Assembly (NCBI RefSeq): GCF_025499425.1
Contig: NZ_JAIMCB010000005.1
Coordinates: forward strand, 124,001 to 188,000
Direction of reading: 5' to 3'
Source: Acidiferrimicrobium sp. IK
GTDB lineage: Bacteria; Actinomycetota; Acidimicrobiia; Acidimicrobiales; Palsa-688
DNA length: 64,000 nt
The translations under genes were made by a program, and so were the position numbers. The stretch's first letter is position 1, and each line of letters begins with the position of its first letter. Under the pieces are notes generated by a model. It saw nothing but the letters and a program-made list of their open reading frames with translations, searched no databases and was not told the origin of the DNA. Positions 43,067 to 51,318 of the stretch are shown here, piece by piece.

Positions 43067-43873
43067 TCAGATCCCGGCCAGTTCGCGCCCGGCGGCGACC
43101 GCCGCGTCGGGGTCCCAGTCCCCGCCGGGCGTCCCGGGACGGAGGTGGGCCAGGAACTCGACGTTGCCGTCGGCGCCTCGGATCGGGGAGACCATGACCC
43201 CCATCATGGTCGCTCCCTGTGACTGCCACGCGGAGGCCACCTCGAGCAGGACCCGCCGCCACACGTCGGGATCCCGGATGACCCCCTTGCCGGCGCTGAC
43301 CTCCTGGCGGCCGGCCTCGAACTGCGGCTTGACCAAAAGAACCACGTCGGCGCGGGGGGCGAGGAGCGCGGCCAGCGCCGGGGCGACGGTCCGCAGGGAG
43401 ATGAACGACAGGTCGGCGACGAGGAGGGAGAAAGGAGCGTCGTCCAGGTCGGTCGGTGCCAGGGACCGCACGTTGGTGCGTTCGATCGACACGACGCGCG
43501 GGTCGGTCCGCAACCGCTGGTGCAGCTGGTGGCGGCCCACGTCGACCGCGACGACCCGGGCCGCGCCTCGCTGTAGCAGGCAGTCGGTGAAGCCGCCGGT
43601 CGACGCGCCGGCGTCGAGGCACACCATCCCGGCGGGGTCGACTCCGAAACGGTCGAGGGCCGCGTCGAGCTTCTCGCCGCCGCGACCGACGAAGCGGGGC
43701 GGCGGTCCGCTCACCGTGACCGCTTCGCCCGGGTCGACCATCCGCCCGGCGCGCATCGCCGGGGCGCCCCCGACGAGGACCCGGCCGGCCTCGATCAGCG
43801 CCTGGGCCTGGGTGCGGCTGTCGGCCAGCCCCCGGCGGACCAGCTCGACGTCGAGGCGCCGGCGGGTGCTCAG
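43067..43873 (-). CDS. tlyA: 16S/23S rRNA 2'-O-methyltransferase TlyA (hemolysin-like), probable CTG start
   Basis: TlyA has an N-terminal S4 RNA-binding domain and an FtsJ-like SAM methyltransferase domain and modifies C1409 (16S) and C1920 (23S). The methyltransferase motif LDAGASTGGFTDCLLQRGA and the late ADLSFISL are intact. The first in-frame ATG is at 43756, but the sequence upstream clearly encodes the S4 domain (LDVELVRRGLADSRTQAQALI). No ATG, GTG or TTG precedes it in that frame. A CTG at 43873 overlaps the upstream stop as CTGA and gives 268 aa, the length I recall for the mycobacterial protein. I infer CTG initiation by coupling. Confidence 0.85.
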   Translation of the reverse strand: MSTRRRLDVELVRRGLADSRTQAQALIEAGRVLVGGAPAMRAGRMVDPGEAVTVSGPPPRFVGRGGEKLDAALDRFGVDPAGMVCLDAGASTGGFTDCLLQRGAARVVAVDVGRHQLHQRLRTDPRVVSIERTNVRSLAPTDLDDAPFSLLVADLSFISLRTVAPALAALLAPRADVVLLVKPQFEAGRQEVSAGKGVIRDPDVWRRVLLEVASAWQSQGATMMGVMVSPIRGADGNVEFLAHLRPGTPGGDWDPDAAVAAGRELAGI

Positions 43874-44382
43874 CTGCTCTTGGTGGTCCCCGACGCCTTC
43901 TTGGCGGCCGGGGCCCTCCGGGCGCCCGCAGCCTTCTTGGCTGCGGCCTTCTTGACCGGCGCGCCGCTCGCCGCGGCCTTGACCGGGGCGGCCTTCTTGG
44001 CGGCCGCCTTGGCCGGCCCGGAGGTCTTGCCAGACGACCCGGACGCCTTGCCGGTCGGGCCTGGGGCCTTGCGCCCCGCGGCGCTGTTGGTCGCCGGGGA
44101 GGCACCGGACAGGCGGCGCTCCAACGCTGCGAGGTCGTCCTTGGTGGCCAGTCCCAGTGCGCCGAGCTGGCTGGCGATCTCCTTGCGGATCACGTCGAGC
44201 ACCTGGTCGGTACCCTTGCGGCCGGCGTCCACCAGGTCCTCGACCTGGCCGGTGGCCTGCTTCTGGGTGGTTTGGCCGGCCTTGGCGAGCTCCCGGAGGA
44301 ACTCGACCGCCCGGCTGCGTGCGGCCTCGAGGAACTCCTCGCCGGCCTCCGAATACTGCCTGAACCTGTCGTCGCTGGCCAT
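43870..44382 (-). CDS. Helical protein with Lys/Ala-rich histone-like tail
   Basis: The 170-aa protein has an N-terminal amphipathic helical half (residues about 1-90: phasin- or HBHA-like, rich in Ala/Glu/Arg). Its C-terminal half is built from AAKKA and PAKAAA-type repeats like histone H1. This basic tail could bind DNA, RNA or polyanions. ATG 44382 is preferred over 44391 because a TAGCAT -10 lies exactly 7 nt before it. Its stop overlaps the inferred tlyA start. In M. tuberculosis the matching place holds Rv1693, a small protein. Confidence 0.75.
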   Translation of the reverse strand: MASDDRFRQYSEAGEEFLEAARSRAVEFLRELAKAGQTTQKQATGQVEDLVDAGRKGTDQVLDVIRKEIASQLGALGLATKDDLAALERRLSGASPATNSAAGRKAPGPTGKASGSSGKTSGPAKAAAKKAAPVKAAASGAPVKKAAAKKAAGARRAPAAKKASGTTKSS

Positions 44383-44389
44383 GCCCTCC

Positions 44390-44395
44390 ATGCTA
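44390..44395 (-). promoter_or_regulatory. Leaderless-type -10 element of the Lys/Ala-rich protein gene
   Basis: TAGCAT on the minus strand, 7 nt before ATG 44382. It would drive the tlyA-nadK-recN series. Confidence 0.5.
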
Positions 44396-44419
44396 CTCCG
44401 ATCCCAAGCGTCGCGCTTG

Positions 44420-45181
44420 CTATTGCAAGCACCCGGCGAGGACGGCGTCGGTGAGGGCGGACAGGTCGTCGCCGACCACCGCTGGCGCGGGGTCGGTGGG
44501 GACCTCGTCGGGGCGGGTCACGCCGGTGAGGACCAGCCCGAACGGTGCGGCGATGAGGGCGGCGAAGCGCCCGTCGGTGTCGAGGCGGTCGCCGACCATG
44601 ATTCCCACCGGGCCGAAACGGTCCCGGACCAAGTCGGCGACGGCCTGGTGGGGCTTGCCGGCCACGGTCGGCTGCACTCCAGAGGAGACGGTCAGGAACG
44701 CGATCACCGCTCCGGCGCCGGGCAGGAGCCCGTCGGGCGTCGGGAACGTGGCGTCGGTGTTGGTGGCCACAAAGCGCGCCCCGCCGCGGATGGCGCTGGA
44801 GGCCGCGGCCAGCTCGTCGTAGTCGAGGACCGGTGCCCGTCCGACCACCACCGCGTCGGGGCCGGAGCCGGGGTGGACCACGGCGACGCCCCGCTCGGCC
44901 AGCGCCTCGCTCACCCCTGGGCCGCCGACCGCGGCGGCGGTGGTGCCCGGCTCGAGCAGCGACGCGGCGGCCTGGGCGGAGGACACCACCTCGTCGGGTC
45001 TGGCGTCGACCCCGGCCCGGCGAAGGGCGTCGGCGTGCTCGCCGATCGTCGGGCCGGCGTTGTTGGTCACGAACGCCACCCGGTGGCCGGCGTCGCGGAT
45101 GCGGGCCACCGCCTCGGGCGAGCCCGGTATCGGACGTCCGGCCAGCCATACGACACCGTCGAGATCGAGGACCCAGAGCAC
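44420..45181 (-). CDS. HAD-family phosphatase, NagD-like
   Basis: The 253-aa protein is a class IIA HAD hydrolase. Motif I is LDLDGVVWL near residue 5, the segment FVTNNAGPT carries motif II, and KPHQA plus VGDRLDTDG hold motifs III and IV. It probably dephosphorylates a small metabolite such as glycerol-3-phosphate or 4-nitrophenyl-type substrates. Rv1692, in the matching mycobacterial position, is described as a glycerol phosphatase (memory). GTG 45181 starts five residues before motif I. Confidence 0.87.
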   Translation of the reverse strand: MLWVLDLDGVVWLAGRPIPGSPEAVARIRDAGHRVAFVTNNAGPTIGEHADALRRAGVDARPDEVVSSAQAAASLLEPGTTAAAVGGPGVSEALAERGVAVVHPGSGPDAVVVGRAPVLDYDELAAASSAIRGGARFVATNTDATFPTPDGLLPGAGAVIAFLTVSSGVQPTVAGKPHQAVADLVRDRFGPVGIMVGDRLDTDGRFAALIAAPFGLVLTGVTRPDEVPTDPAPAVVGDDLSALTDAVLAGCLQ

Positions 45182-45264
45182 GGGACACTCTCGCGCGCCG
45201 TCGCTGCGGCGACTCCCTGCCCGGCGGCCGGCGCGAGCACTTGCCGAGCGGCCGGCGCGTCCGC

Positions 45265-45270
45265 TACGCA
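45265..45270 (+). promoter_or_regulatory. Possible leaderless -10 of the DUF1015 gene
   Basis: TACGCA, 6 nt before GTG 45277. It fits the spacing of the recurrent pattern, but the last base is A instead of T. Confidence 0.35.
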
Positions 45271-45276
45271 CGGGCA

Positions 45277-46494
45277 GTGCCCCGTTTCGAGCCGTTCCCC
45301 GGCCTGCGCTACTCGCCCTCCCACATCGCGGCCCTCGAAGACGTCGTCTGCCCGCCCTACGACGTGATCTCCGAGGACGACCGGCAGGCGCTCCTCGAGC
45401 GCTCCCCCTACAACGTCGTCCGCCTCGAGCTCCCCGTCGCCGCGCCGGGCGACCCCGACGCGCCGGCCGCCGACCCGTACGCCGAAGCAGCCCAGCTGCT
45501 CGACGCTTGGCGCGACGGCGGGGTCTTGCACCGCGACCCGCAGCCGGCGTTCTACGGATACCGGATGCGCTTCACCGACGACACGGGCACCGATCGCTCG
45601 ACGATCGGGGTGATCGGCGCCCTCGGGCTGGAGCCGCCGGGAGCGGGGATCCTCCCCCACGAGGAGACCACGCCGAAGGCCAAGTCGGACCGCCTGCAGC
45701 TGCTGCGGGCGACGCGCGCCAACCTGTCCCCGATCTGGGCGCTGACACCAGCGACCGGACTCGCCGCTCTCTGCGGGGCGCCGGCCCACCCCGCGGAGCA
45801 CACCGGGGACGGGCTGCACTCCACCGAGTCCGAAGGCGTCGTGCACGAGGTGTGGCCGATCTACGACCCAGAGCGCGTCGCCGCCATCACCGCCCACGTG
45901 GCCGGGCAGCCGGTGCTCGTCGCCGACGGCCACCACCGCTACGAGACCGCGCTGGCGTTCCAGTCCGAGGACCGCTCCCCCGGTGCGGGGGCGGTCATGG
46001 CTCTCGTCGTGGAGCTGGACGAAGCGCAACTGTCGGTGCAGGCCATCCACCGGGTCATCGCCGGCGTCGACGCCGGCGAGGTGCTCGCCGCGCTGGGCCG
46101 GGCATTCAAGCTGGTGCCGACCGGGGCGGCCGACGCCGGGATCCTGACCCGCATGACCGAGGCCGGGGCGCTGGCGGTGGTCACGTCGTCGGGTGCGTGG
46201 CTGGCGGTCCCGACCGACGAGACCACCGCGGCCGCCGCCCACGACTTGGACTCCAGCCGCCTCGACGTCGCCCTGGCCGCCCTGACCGGCGCCGAGGTCA
46301 GCTTCCAGCACGGCTGGGACCTGGCTGTCGCCGCGGTGGACGCCGGGGCCGGCACCGCGGCGGTGCTGCTGCGGCCTGCGACGGTGCAGCAGATCGCCGC
46401 GATCAGCCGGGGCGGGACCCGCATGCCGCCGAAGACCACGTTTTTTTGGCCCAAGCCCCGCACCGGGATGGTCATCCGAGAGCTCATCGGCTGA
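45277..46494 (+). CDS. DUF1015-family protein
   Basis: The 405-aa protein matches DUF1015 along its length: PFPGLRYSPSHIAALEDVVCPPYDVIS at the start, IGVIGAL, ILPHEETTPKAKSDRLQLL, then DGHHRYETAL and the C-terminal MPPKTTFFWPKPRTGMVI. The family is widespread in bacteria and has been proposed to be kinase- or ParB-related; its function is not established. GTG 45277 is the first start keeping this N-terminus. It is divergent from the HAD gene. Confidence 0.88.
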   Translation: MPRFEPFPGLRYSPSHIAALEDVVCPPYDVISEDDRQALLERSPYNVVRLELPVAAPGDPDAPAADPYAEAAQLLDAWRDGGVLHRDPQPAFYGYRMRFTDDTGTDRSTIGVIGALGLEPPGAGILPHEETTPKAKSDRLQLLRATRANLSPIWALTPATGLAALCGAPAHPAEHTGDGLHSTESEGVVHEVWPIYDPERVAAITAHVAGQPVLVADGHHRYETALAFQSEDRSPGAGAVMALVVELDEAQLSVQAIHRVIAGVDAGEVLAALGRAFKLVPTGAADAGILTRMTEAGALAVVTSSGAWLAVPTDETTAAAAHDLDSSRLDVALAALTGAEVSFQHGWDLAVAAVDAGAGTAAVLLRPATVQQIAAISRGGTRMPPKTTFFWPKPRTGMVIRELIG

Positions 46495-46624
46495 CCCGTC
46501 GCCGGCCCTCCGCCCAGAAAACGTGCGATACCGCCCATCCCGCCCATACCGGTAATCGGCGAGATCGGCGCCGCAGCGCGACCCGCCGGCCTCCAGCCTG
46601 TGTTGCGTTTACCGATACAAGGGT

Positions 46625-48271
46625 ATGCGCACCACGGACGCCGGCGTGCAGCAACCGCCGCCATCGCGCCAGACGAGCCCGGCCCGGTCTCGCCTCGACG
46701 CGCTGAAGGAGTGGCTGATCGATCACCCCACCGGGATCGTCGGCGCGGTCGGCGACGACGGCAAGGTGTTGCCGTTCCCCCCTTCCATCGTCCTAGGGAA
46801 GGGCCACCGAATCGAGGACCGCTCCCTGCTCGAGCTGGTCGTAGCCGACGACACGGTGGATGTGACCTACGCGTTCCTAGCTTCGGGCACCCACGGAGTG
46901 GGCAGCGCCCGGGCCCGGCTCCTCGATCGACCCGACGAGCACGTCACCGTCACCTACCTCGACCTTCGCGACGAGCTGGGCGTCACCGTCCGGACCGTGT
47001 CGTTCGGGAGCGAGGGGCCTACCGCCAGCCTGCGGCGTCGCCAACCGTCTCAGCTGCGACCGCGGCTGGCGACGATGACCAAGTCCTCCAACGGCATCGT
47101 GGTCGACGTCGACCGCAACGCGGAGCGGATGCTCGGCTGGACCGCGGCGGAGGTGGTGGGGCGCAGCTCGCTCGACCTCATCCACCCGGAGGACCAGGCC
47201 CGCTCGATCGACAACTGGATGCAGATGATGCTCAACGGCGGCGGCCAGTCGGTCCGCCTCCGCTACCAGCGCAGCGACGGCACGTGGCTGTGGCTGGAGA
47301 CCTCCAACGACCCGCGCCCTGACGACGGAACGGCCCGGGTCGTGTGCCACCTAGTCGACGTCTCCGACGAGGTTGCGGCCATGGAGGCGCTGCGCCGCCA
47401 GGAGCGCCTCCTACGACGGGTCACCGACACCGTCCCGGTGGGTCTGGTGCACTTCGCGGCCGACGGGTCGGTGAGCTACGCCAACGATCAGATGCTGCGG
47501 CTGGTCGGCCTGCCCGACATCACCCGCCTCGAGCAGTTGTGCGCGGCCCTACCCGACTGCGACGGACGCCGCCTCGACGGCTCGGTCCGCTCCGTCTTGT
47601 CCACCGGCCAGGACGGCGTCTTGGAGGTCACCATCCCCCGCGGCCCCCTCGGGCCGCCCCTCCGGTGCCGGGTCGACCTGAGCGCGGTCGTCGACGCCGG
47701 CGAAGTCCTCGGCGTTTTGGTCTGCGTGGTCGACGTCACCGACTTGAAGGCCCAAGCCGCCTACGACGGGCTTACCGGCCTGCTCAACCGGGCGTCGGTC
47801 CTCGAGTCCCTCAAGGACCATCTGCGCCAGCCCGGGCAACGGGTGGGGGTGGTCTTCGTCGACCTCGACGACTTCAAGCTGGTCAACGACCAGCTCGGTC
47901 ACGCCGCGGGGGACGTGGTCCTCGAGCAGGTGGCGGCCGCCCTGATGGGAGCGATCCGCTCCGCTGACAGCGTCGGCCGGTTGGGCGGCGACGAGTTCCT
48001 CGTCGTCTGCCCTGCGATCTCCTCTGTCAGCGACCTGGCGTGCGTCGTCGACCGGATGAGCGACGGGCTTTCGGCGCTCACCGTCGAAGGTTGGGACCAC
48101 CCGGTGACGGCAAGCCTCGGCGTGGCGCTGGTCACCGGAGGCGAGACCACCGTGGCCGACGCGGTCGCCGCCGCCGACCGGGCGATGTACGACGCCAAAG
48201 GGGGGCGGCACACCCCCGTGGCGCTGTCCGCAGCCCCGGCCGACGCCTCGCAGGCCGCCGGCCGCCCCTGA
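46625..48271 (+). CDS. Diguanylate cyclase with PAS domains and unusual N-terminal domain
   Basis: The 548-aa soluble protein has an N-terminal region of about 120 residues I do not recognise (LDALKEWLIDHPTGIVGAVGDDG). Two PAS folds follow (about 150-255 and 265-370) and a C-terminal GGDEF domain. The active motif GGDEF is at residues 454-458 and the product-inhibition site RSAD at 445-448, so it should make c-di-GMP under feedback. No EAL or HD-GYP domain and no membrane segment are present. It stands alone between DUF1015 and the diiron operon. Confidence 0.9.
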   Translation: MRTTDAGVQQPPPSRQTSPARSRLDALKEWLIDHPTGIVGAVGDDGKVLPFPPSIVLGKGHRIEDRSLLELVVADDTVDVTYAFLASGTHGVGSARARLLDRPDEHVTVTYLDLRDELGVTVRTVSFGSEGPTASLRRRQPSQLRPRLATMTKSSNGIVVDVDRNAERMLGWTAAEVVGRSSLDLIHPEDQARSIDNWMQMMLNGGGQSVRLRYQRSDGTWLWLETSNDPRPDDGTARVVCHLVDVSDEVAAMEALRRQERLLRRVTDTVPVGLVHFAADGSVSYANDQMLRLVGLPDITRLEQLCAALPDCDGRRLDGSVRSVLSTGQDGVLEVTIPRGPLGPPLRCRVDLSAVVDAGEVLGVLVCVVDVTDLKAQAAYDGLTGLLNRASVLESLKDHLRQPGQRVGVVFVDLDDFKLVNDQLGHAAGDVVLEQVAAALMGAIRSADSVGRLGGDEFLVVCPAISSVSDLACVVDRMSDGLSALTVEGWDHPVTASLGVALVTGGETTVADAVAAADRAMYDAKGGRHTPVALSAAPADASQAAGRP

Positions 48272-48280
48272 CCGGGGACC

Positions 48281-49303
48281 TCAGGTCTCGGGGCCGCCGG
48301 CGACGCCGAAAAGCTTCCACAGGCGCCGCGACACCGGGTTCATGAGCCCCAGCTCCTCGCACAGCTTGCGGGGTTTGGCCGACGCCTCGACGAGGAGCTT
48401 GGCTCGCTTCGGCGTCTTGCGGGCCTCGGAGATCACCGACTTGGGCACACCGGCACGGAAGCTCATGCTCGGCGGGACGTCCACCATGAGCCGGGTCATC
48501 ACCCCGAACATGGGTGGCGTGATCAGCGACAGCGCTCCCCTGCGGACCCGTCCCAGCTTGGGGACCTCGGCCTTCAGGTAGTTGCGGGCGTAGGACACAT
48601 GGCGGGCTTCCTCGGTCACGTGGATCCGCATGATCCGCTCCACCAGCGGGTGCACACCGCCGCGGCGCAGCTGCTGGCGCTGCAGGTGGTCGACGGGGTC
48701 CTCCCCGCCGAGCACGAAGAGGAAGAACAGCTCCGGGAAGCGGCGGCTTAGGGGGAGCACCGCCCGCTCCGCGGCCTTCTTGATGACCGTGGGCATGCCG
48801 TGCACGGGCATACCGGTGCGGTTGACGAACTCCTGGAACATCAACGAGTGCTGCGACTCCTCGATGGTCTCGTGGTGCAGATACCTGAACTGCTCGGCGC
48901 CGTTCGGCATCCAAAACGCGATGTTGAGCAGGCCGCGCTGGAGGACGTTCTCGAACTCCCACCCGGTGCGCATGGCCGACGCCACCCGGTACAGCGCGAC
49001 GCGTGACTGCACGTCGGCGGGCTGGGAGCGGTACCACTCGGTGGCTCCCAGAGGGTCACCGGTCCACAGCAAAAAGCGGGGGTCGGCCGGGTCGATGGCC
49101 ATCAGGGGGTCGTCCCAGTCGATGTCGGCGTAGGCGTCGAAGTGCTTTTCGACGGACTGCTTCGACAGGCGACGGACGATCGACGCGAAGGTGGCGTCGC
49201 GGTCTTCGCCGCCCCCGGGAGCCGCCGACGCGGCGCCGGAGGCCGGACCGGTGGCGGTGATCGGGTCGGCTGTCGTGATCGGAGTCGGTTCGGTGACGGT
49301 CAA
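48281..49303 (-). CDS. AurF-like diiron oxygenase
   Basis: The 340-aa protein resembles the p-aminobenzoate N-oxygenase (AurF) family of diiron enzymes. Two E-x-x-H motifs on helices are visible, EESQHSLMF and EEARHVSYARNYL. Its substrate is unknown. TTG 49303 overlaps the hydrolase stop as TTGA; an AAGGAAG RBS lies about 7 nt upstream. The first 45 residues are Thr/Ala-rich and probably disordered. It is the last gene of a three-gene coupled operon. Confidence 0.78.
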   Translation of the reverse strand: MTVTEPTPITTADPITATGPASGAASAAPGGGEDRDATFASIVRRLSKQSVEKHFDAYADIDWDDPLMAIDPADPRFLLWTGDPLGATEWYRSQPADVQSRVALYRVASAMRTGWEFENVLQRGLLNIAFWMPNGAEQFRYLHHETIEESQHSLMFQEFVNRTGMPVHGMPTVIKKAAERAVLPLSRRFPELFFLFVLGGEDPVDHLQRQQLRRGGVHPLVERIMRIHVTEEARHVSYARNYLKAEVPKLGRVRRGALSLITPPMFGVMTRLMVDVPPSMSFRAGVPKSVISEARKTPKRAKLLVEASAKPRKLCEELGLMNPVSRRLWKLFGVAGGPET

Positions 49304-50301
49304 GGGAGGCTTCCTTCCGTACGAGAAACGGGTCCGGCGGAGCCGGCTTGGCCGGCGTCGTAGAGGATCTGGGCCAGGCGGTCCGGCGCCTCGAACGGCA
49401 GCTGGTGGCCCGCGCCGGGGATGGCCACCAGCGTCGCCCCGGGGATGCTGGCGGCCAGGCGCTTGCTGAGCTTGTGAGCCAAGAGGGTGTCGCGGGTGCC
49501 GGAGACCACCACGGTCGGGGTGTGGATTCCGGCCAGCTCGGGGCGCAGGTCCATGATCGCCATCTGCTCGAGGAAGTCCCGCCGGGTGTCGGGGGCGGTG
49601 GCGAGGAACGACTCGCGGGTGGCCAGCAGGTGGGTCATGGACGCCTTGCGCCCAACCGAGCCCCGCACCAGCAGCGGCCCGAGCGTCGGCCGGCGCATGG
49701 CCGCATCGACCCGGGGGCTGCCGACCACCGCACCGGCCACCCGGGTGAAGGCCGGCCCCAAGCTGACGCTCGACGAGGCGGTGGACACCAGCACCATCGA
49801 CGCCACCCGCTCGGCCAGGACGTCCTTGTGGCGGCTGGCGAAGGACTGCACGGCCATCCCGCCCATCGAGTGGCCGGCCAGCACGACGTCGCGCAGGTCG
49901 AGGGTGCGAAGCACCGAGTCGACGTCGTCGCCGATGGCGGCGACGGTCAGCCCGTCGATGCCAGCGGTAGACGAGCCGTGGGCCCGCTGGTCGTAGACCA
50001 CCACGCGACGCCCGTCTTTGACCAGGCGCCGGGCGACGGGACCCCAGATGCGCTTCTCCGCGGTCCACCCGTGGATCAGCACCACGGTCGGAGACGTCGG
50101 GTCGCCGCAGATCCGTACCGCCAGGCGAGCACCGTCGCCGGTGGTGACCGTGCGGTCCTCGCCCTCCGGTAGGACCAGCGGCGCCCCGTCGGTCAGGTCC
50201 GGGTTGGCGCTCCAGCGGTGTGCCGCGACCCGGGGCGCGGCCAGCACCGCCGCGGCCGCAGCGACGCCGAGCACGGTCTTGGTCCGGGCGGTCACGGTCA
50301 C
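49300..50301 (-). CDS. Alpha/beta hydrolase
   Basis: The 333-aa protein has an N-terminal hydrophobic segment (residues about 8-25, possible signal anchor) and an alpha/beta-hydrolase fold. The nucleophile elbow is GHSMGG, the oxyanion region VVLIHGWTAEK, and the late SGTRDTLLAH and AGHQLPFE hold the acid and histidine. It may hydrolyse an ester or lactone made by its operon partners. GTG 50301 overlaps the SDR stop (GTGA), and its own stop overlaps the diiron gene start (TTGA). Confidence 0.87.
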   Translation of the reverse strand: MTVTARTKTVLGVAAAAAVLAAPRVAAHRWSANPDLTDGAPLVLPEGEDRTVTTGDGARLAVRICGDPTSPTVVLIHGWTAEKRIWGPVARRLVKDGRRVVVYDQRAHGSSTAGIDGLTVAAIGDDVDSVLRTLDLRDVVLAGHSMGGMAVQSFASRHKDVLAERVASMVLVSTASSSVSLGPAFTRVAGAVVGSPRVDAAMRRPTLGPLLVRGSVGRKASMTHLLATRESFLATAPDTRRDFLEQMAIMDLRPELAGIHTPTVVVSGTRDTLLAHKLSKRLAASIPGATLVAIPGAGHQLPFEAPDRLAQILYDAGQAGSAGPVSRTEGSLP

Positions 50302-51161
50302 AGACCCCCGAGGCTCATGCGGGCGGCCCGGTCGGTCGCGGCTTGGGGGAGGACCCCGCGCAGCCACCACCCCAGCCTGGACTCGAAACCGACCGGTACC
50401 ACGCTGCGGTTGCGTTCGACGGCGCTGATGATGGCGTCGGCGACCAGCTCGGGGCGATGACCCTTGGCGAAGACCTGCTCGGCCCGGGCCCGGGCCTGGC
50501 CGCCGTCGCGGCTGCCCCGGTAGCGGGTGTTGGACCGCACGATGTTGGTGTTGATCACACCGGGGCAGACGACCGACACGCCGACGCCAGCGTCGTGCCA
50601 GTCGGCGCGCAGGCACTGCGACAACGCCAGCAACGCCGCTTTGGTGGTGACGTAGCCGGGCTCGGTGGCTCGCGGCGTGTAGGCCAGGCCGGAGGCGACG
50701 TTGACCACCTGGCCCGAACCGCGCTCCACCATGGCCGGGCCGAACGCCTTGGTCACGTTGACCGCGCCGAGCAGGTTGATCCCGACGATCCAGTCCCAGT
50801 CGTCGGCGTCCATGTCGAGGAAGCGGCCGGTCATGCCCACTCCGGCGTTGTTGACCACCACGTCGGGCGTCCCGTGGGCCGCGGTGACCGCCGCGGCGAT
50901 CTCGACGACCGCAACCCGGTCGGCGACGTCGACTTGGTAGCTGTGACCTCCGGTGTCCGCTGCGGTCTTGGCCGCGGTCTCGGCGTCGATGTCGAGCGCC
51001 ACGACCTTGGCCCCCTTGGCGGCCAAGGCCAGCGCCGTGGCCCGGCCGATCCCGCTCCCGGCGCCGGTCACCAGCGCGGTACTCCCCGACAGGACCACCG
51101 TGGCGCGCCGGGCCCTGGAAGGTGGCGGCTTCGGGGGCGGGGCCACTGCGGCGTTTCGCAC
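50298..51161 (-). CDS. Short-chain dehydrogenase/reductase
   Basis: The 287-aa classical SDR has the cofactor motif TGAGSGIG near residue 32, NNAG, and the catalytic Y-x3-K in GYVTTKAA. Substrate unknown. It is the first gene of the SDR-hydrolase-diiron operon. The start is GTG 51161, only 6 nt after a TATGTT -10 with a matched -35, so the mRNA is probably leaderless. A Pro/Arg-rich N-terminal tail of about 20 residues precedes the fold. Confidence 0.88.
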   Translation of the reverse strand: MRNAAVAPPPKPPPSRARRATVVLSGSTALVTGAGSGIGRATALALAAKGAKVVALDIDAETAAKTAADTGGHSYQVDVADRVAVVEIAAAVTAAHGTPDVVVNNAGVGMTGRFLDMDADDWDWIVGINLLGAVNVTKAFGPAMVERGSGQVVNVASGLAYTPRATEPGYVTTKAALLALSQCLRADWHDAGVGVSVVCPGVINTNIVRSNTRYRGSRDGGQARARAEQVFAKGHRPELVADAIISAVERNRSVVPVGFESRLGWWLRGVLPQAATDRAARMSLGGL

Positions 51162-51167
51162 CGTTTG

Positions 51168-51198
51168 AACATACCATCGTTGACTGGCACAGTCAACG
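51168..51198 (-). promoter_or_regulatory. Promoter and palindromic operator of the SDR operon
   Basis: On the minus strand -35 TTGACT (51196-51191) and -10 TATGTT (51173-51168) are 17 bp apart, the best promoter in the window. An 8-bp inverted repeat, CGTTGACT with AGTCAACG (51178-51198), covers the -35 and most of the spacer, as expected for a repressor site. No local regulator gene is evident. Confidence 0.7.
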
Positions 51199-51318
51199 GG
51201 GGGCCGTTTCAGCGTGCTGTCAGGAGGATCTCAGGCGGTGTTGCCCTGCCTCTCAGTGGCCGTTGAGGGGCGGCGGAGACAGTGATGGCAACCAAGCCCG
51301 CTACCCCCGGAGCACGCC

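Noticed and set aside
48281..51161. Antibiotic biosynthetic cluster suggested by the AurF-like enzyme
   Set aside because: No synthase, carrier protein or tailoring set is adjacent; a small catabolic or modification operon fits better.
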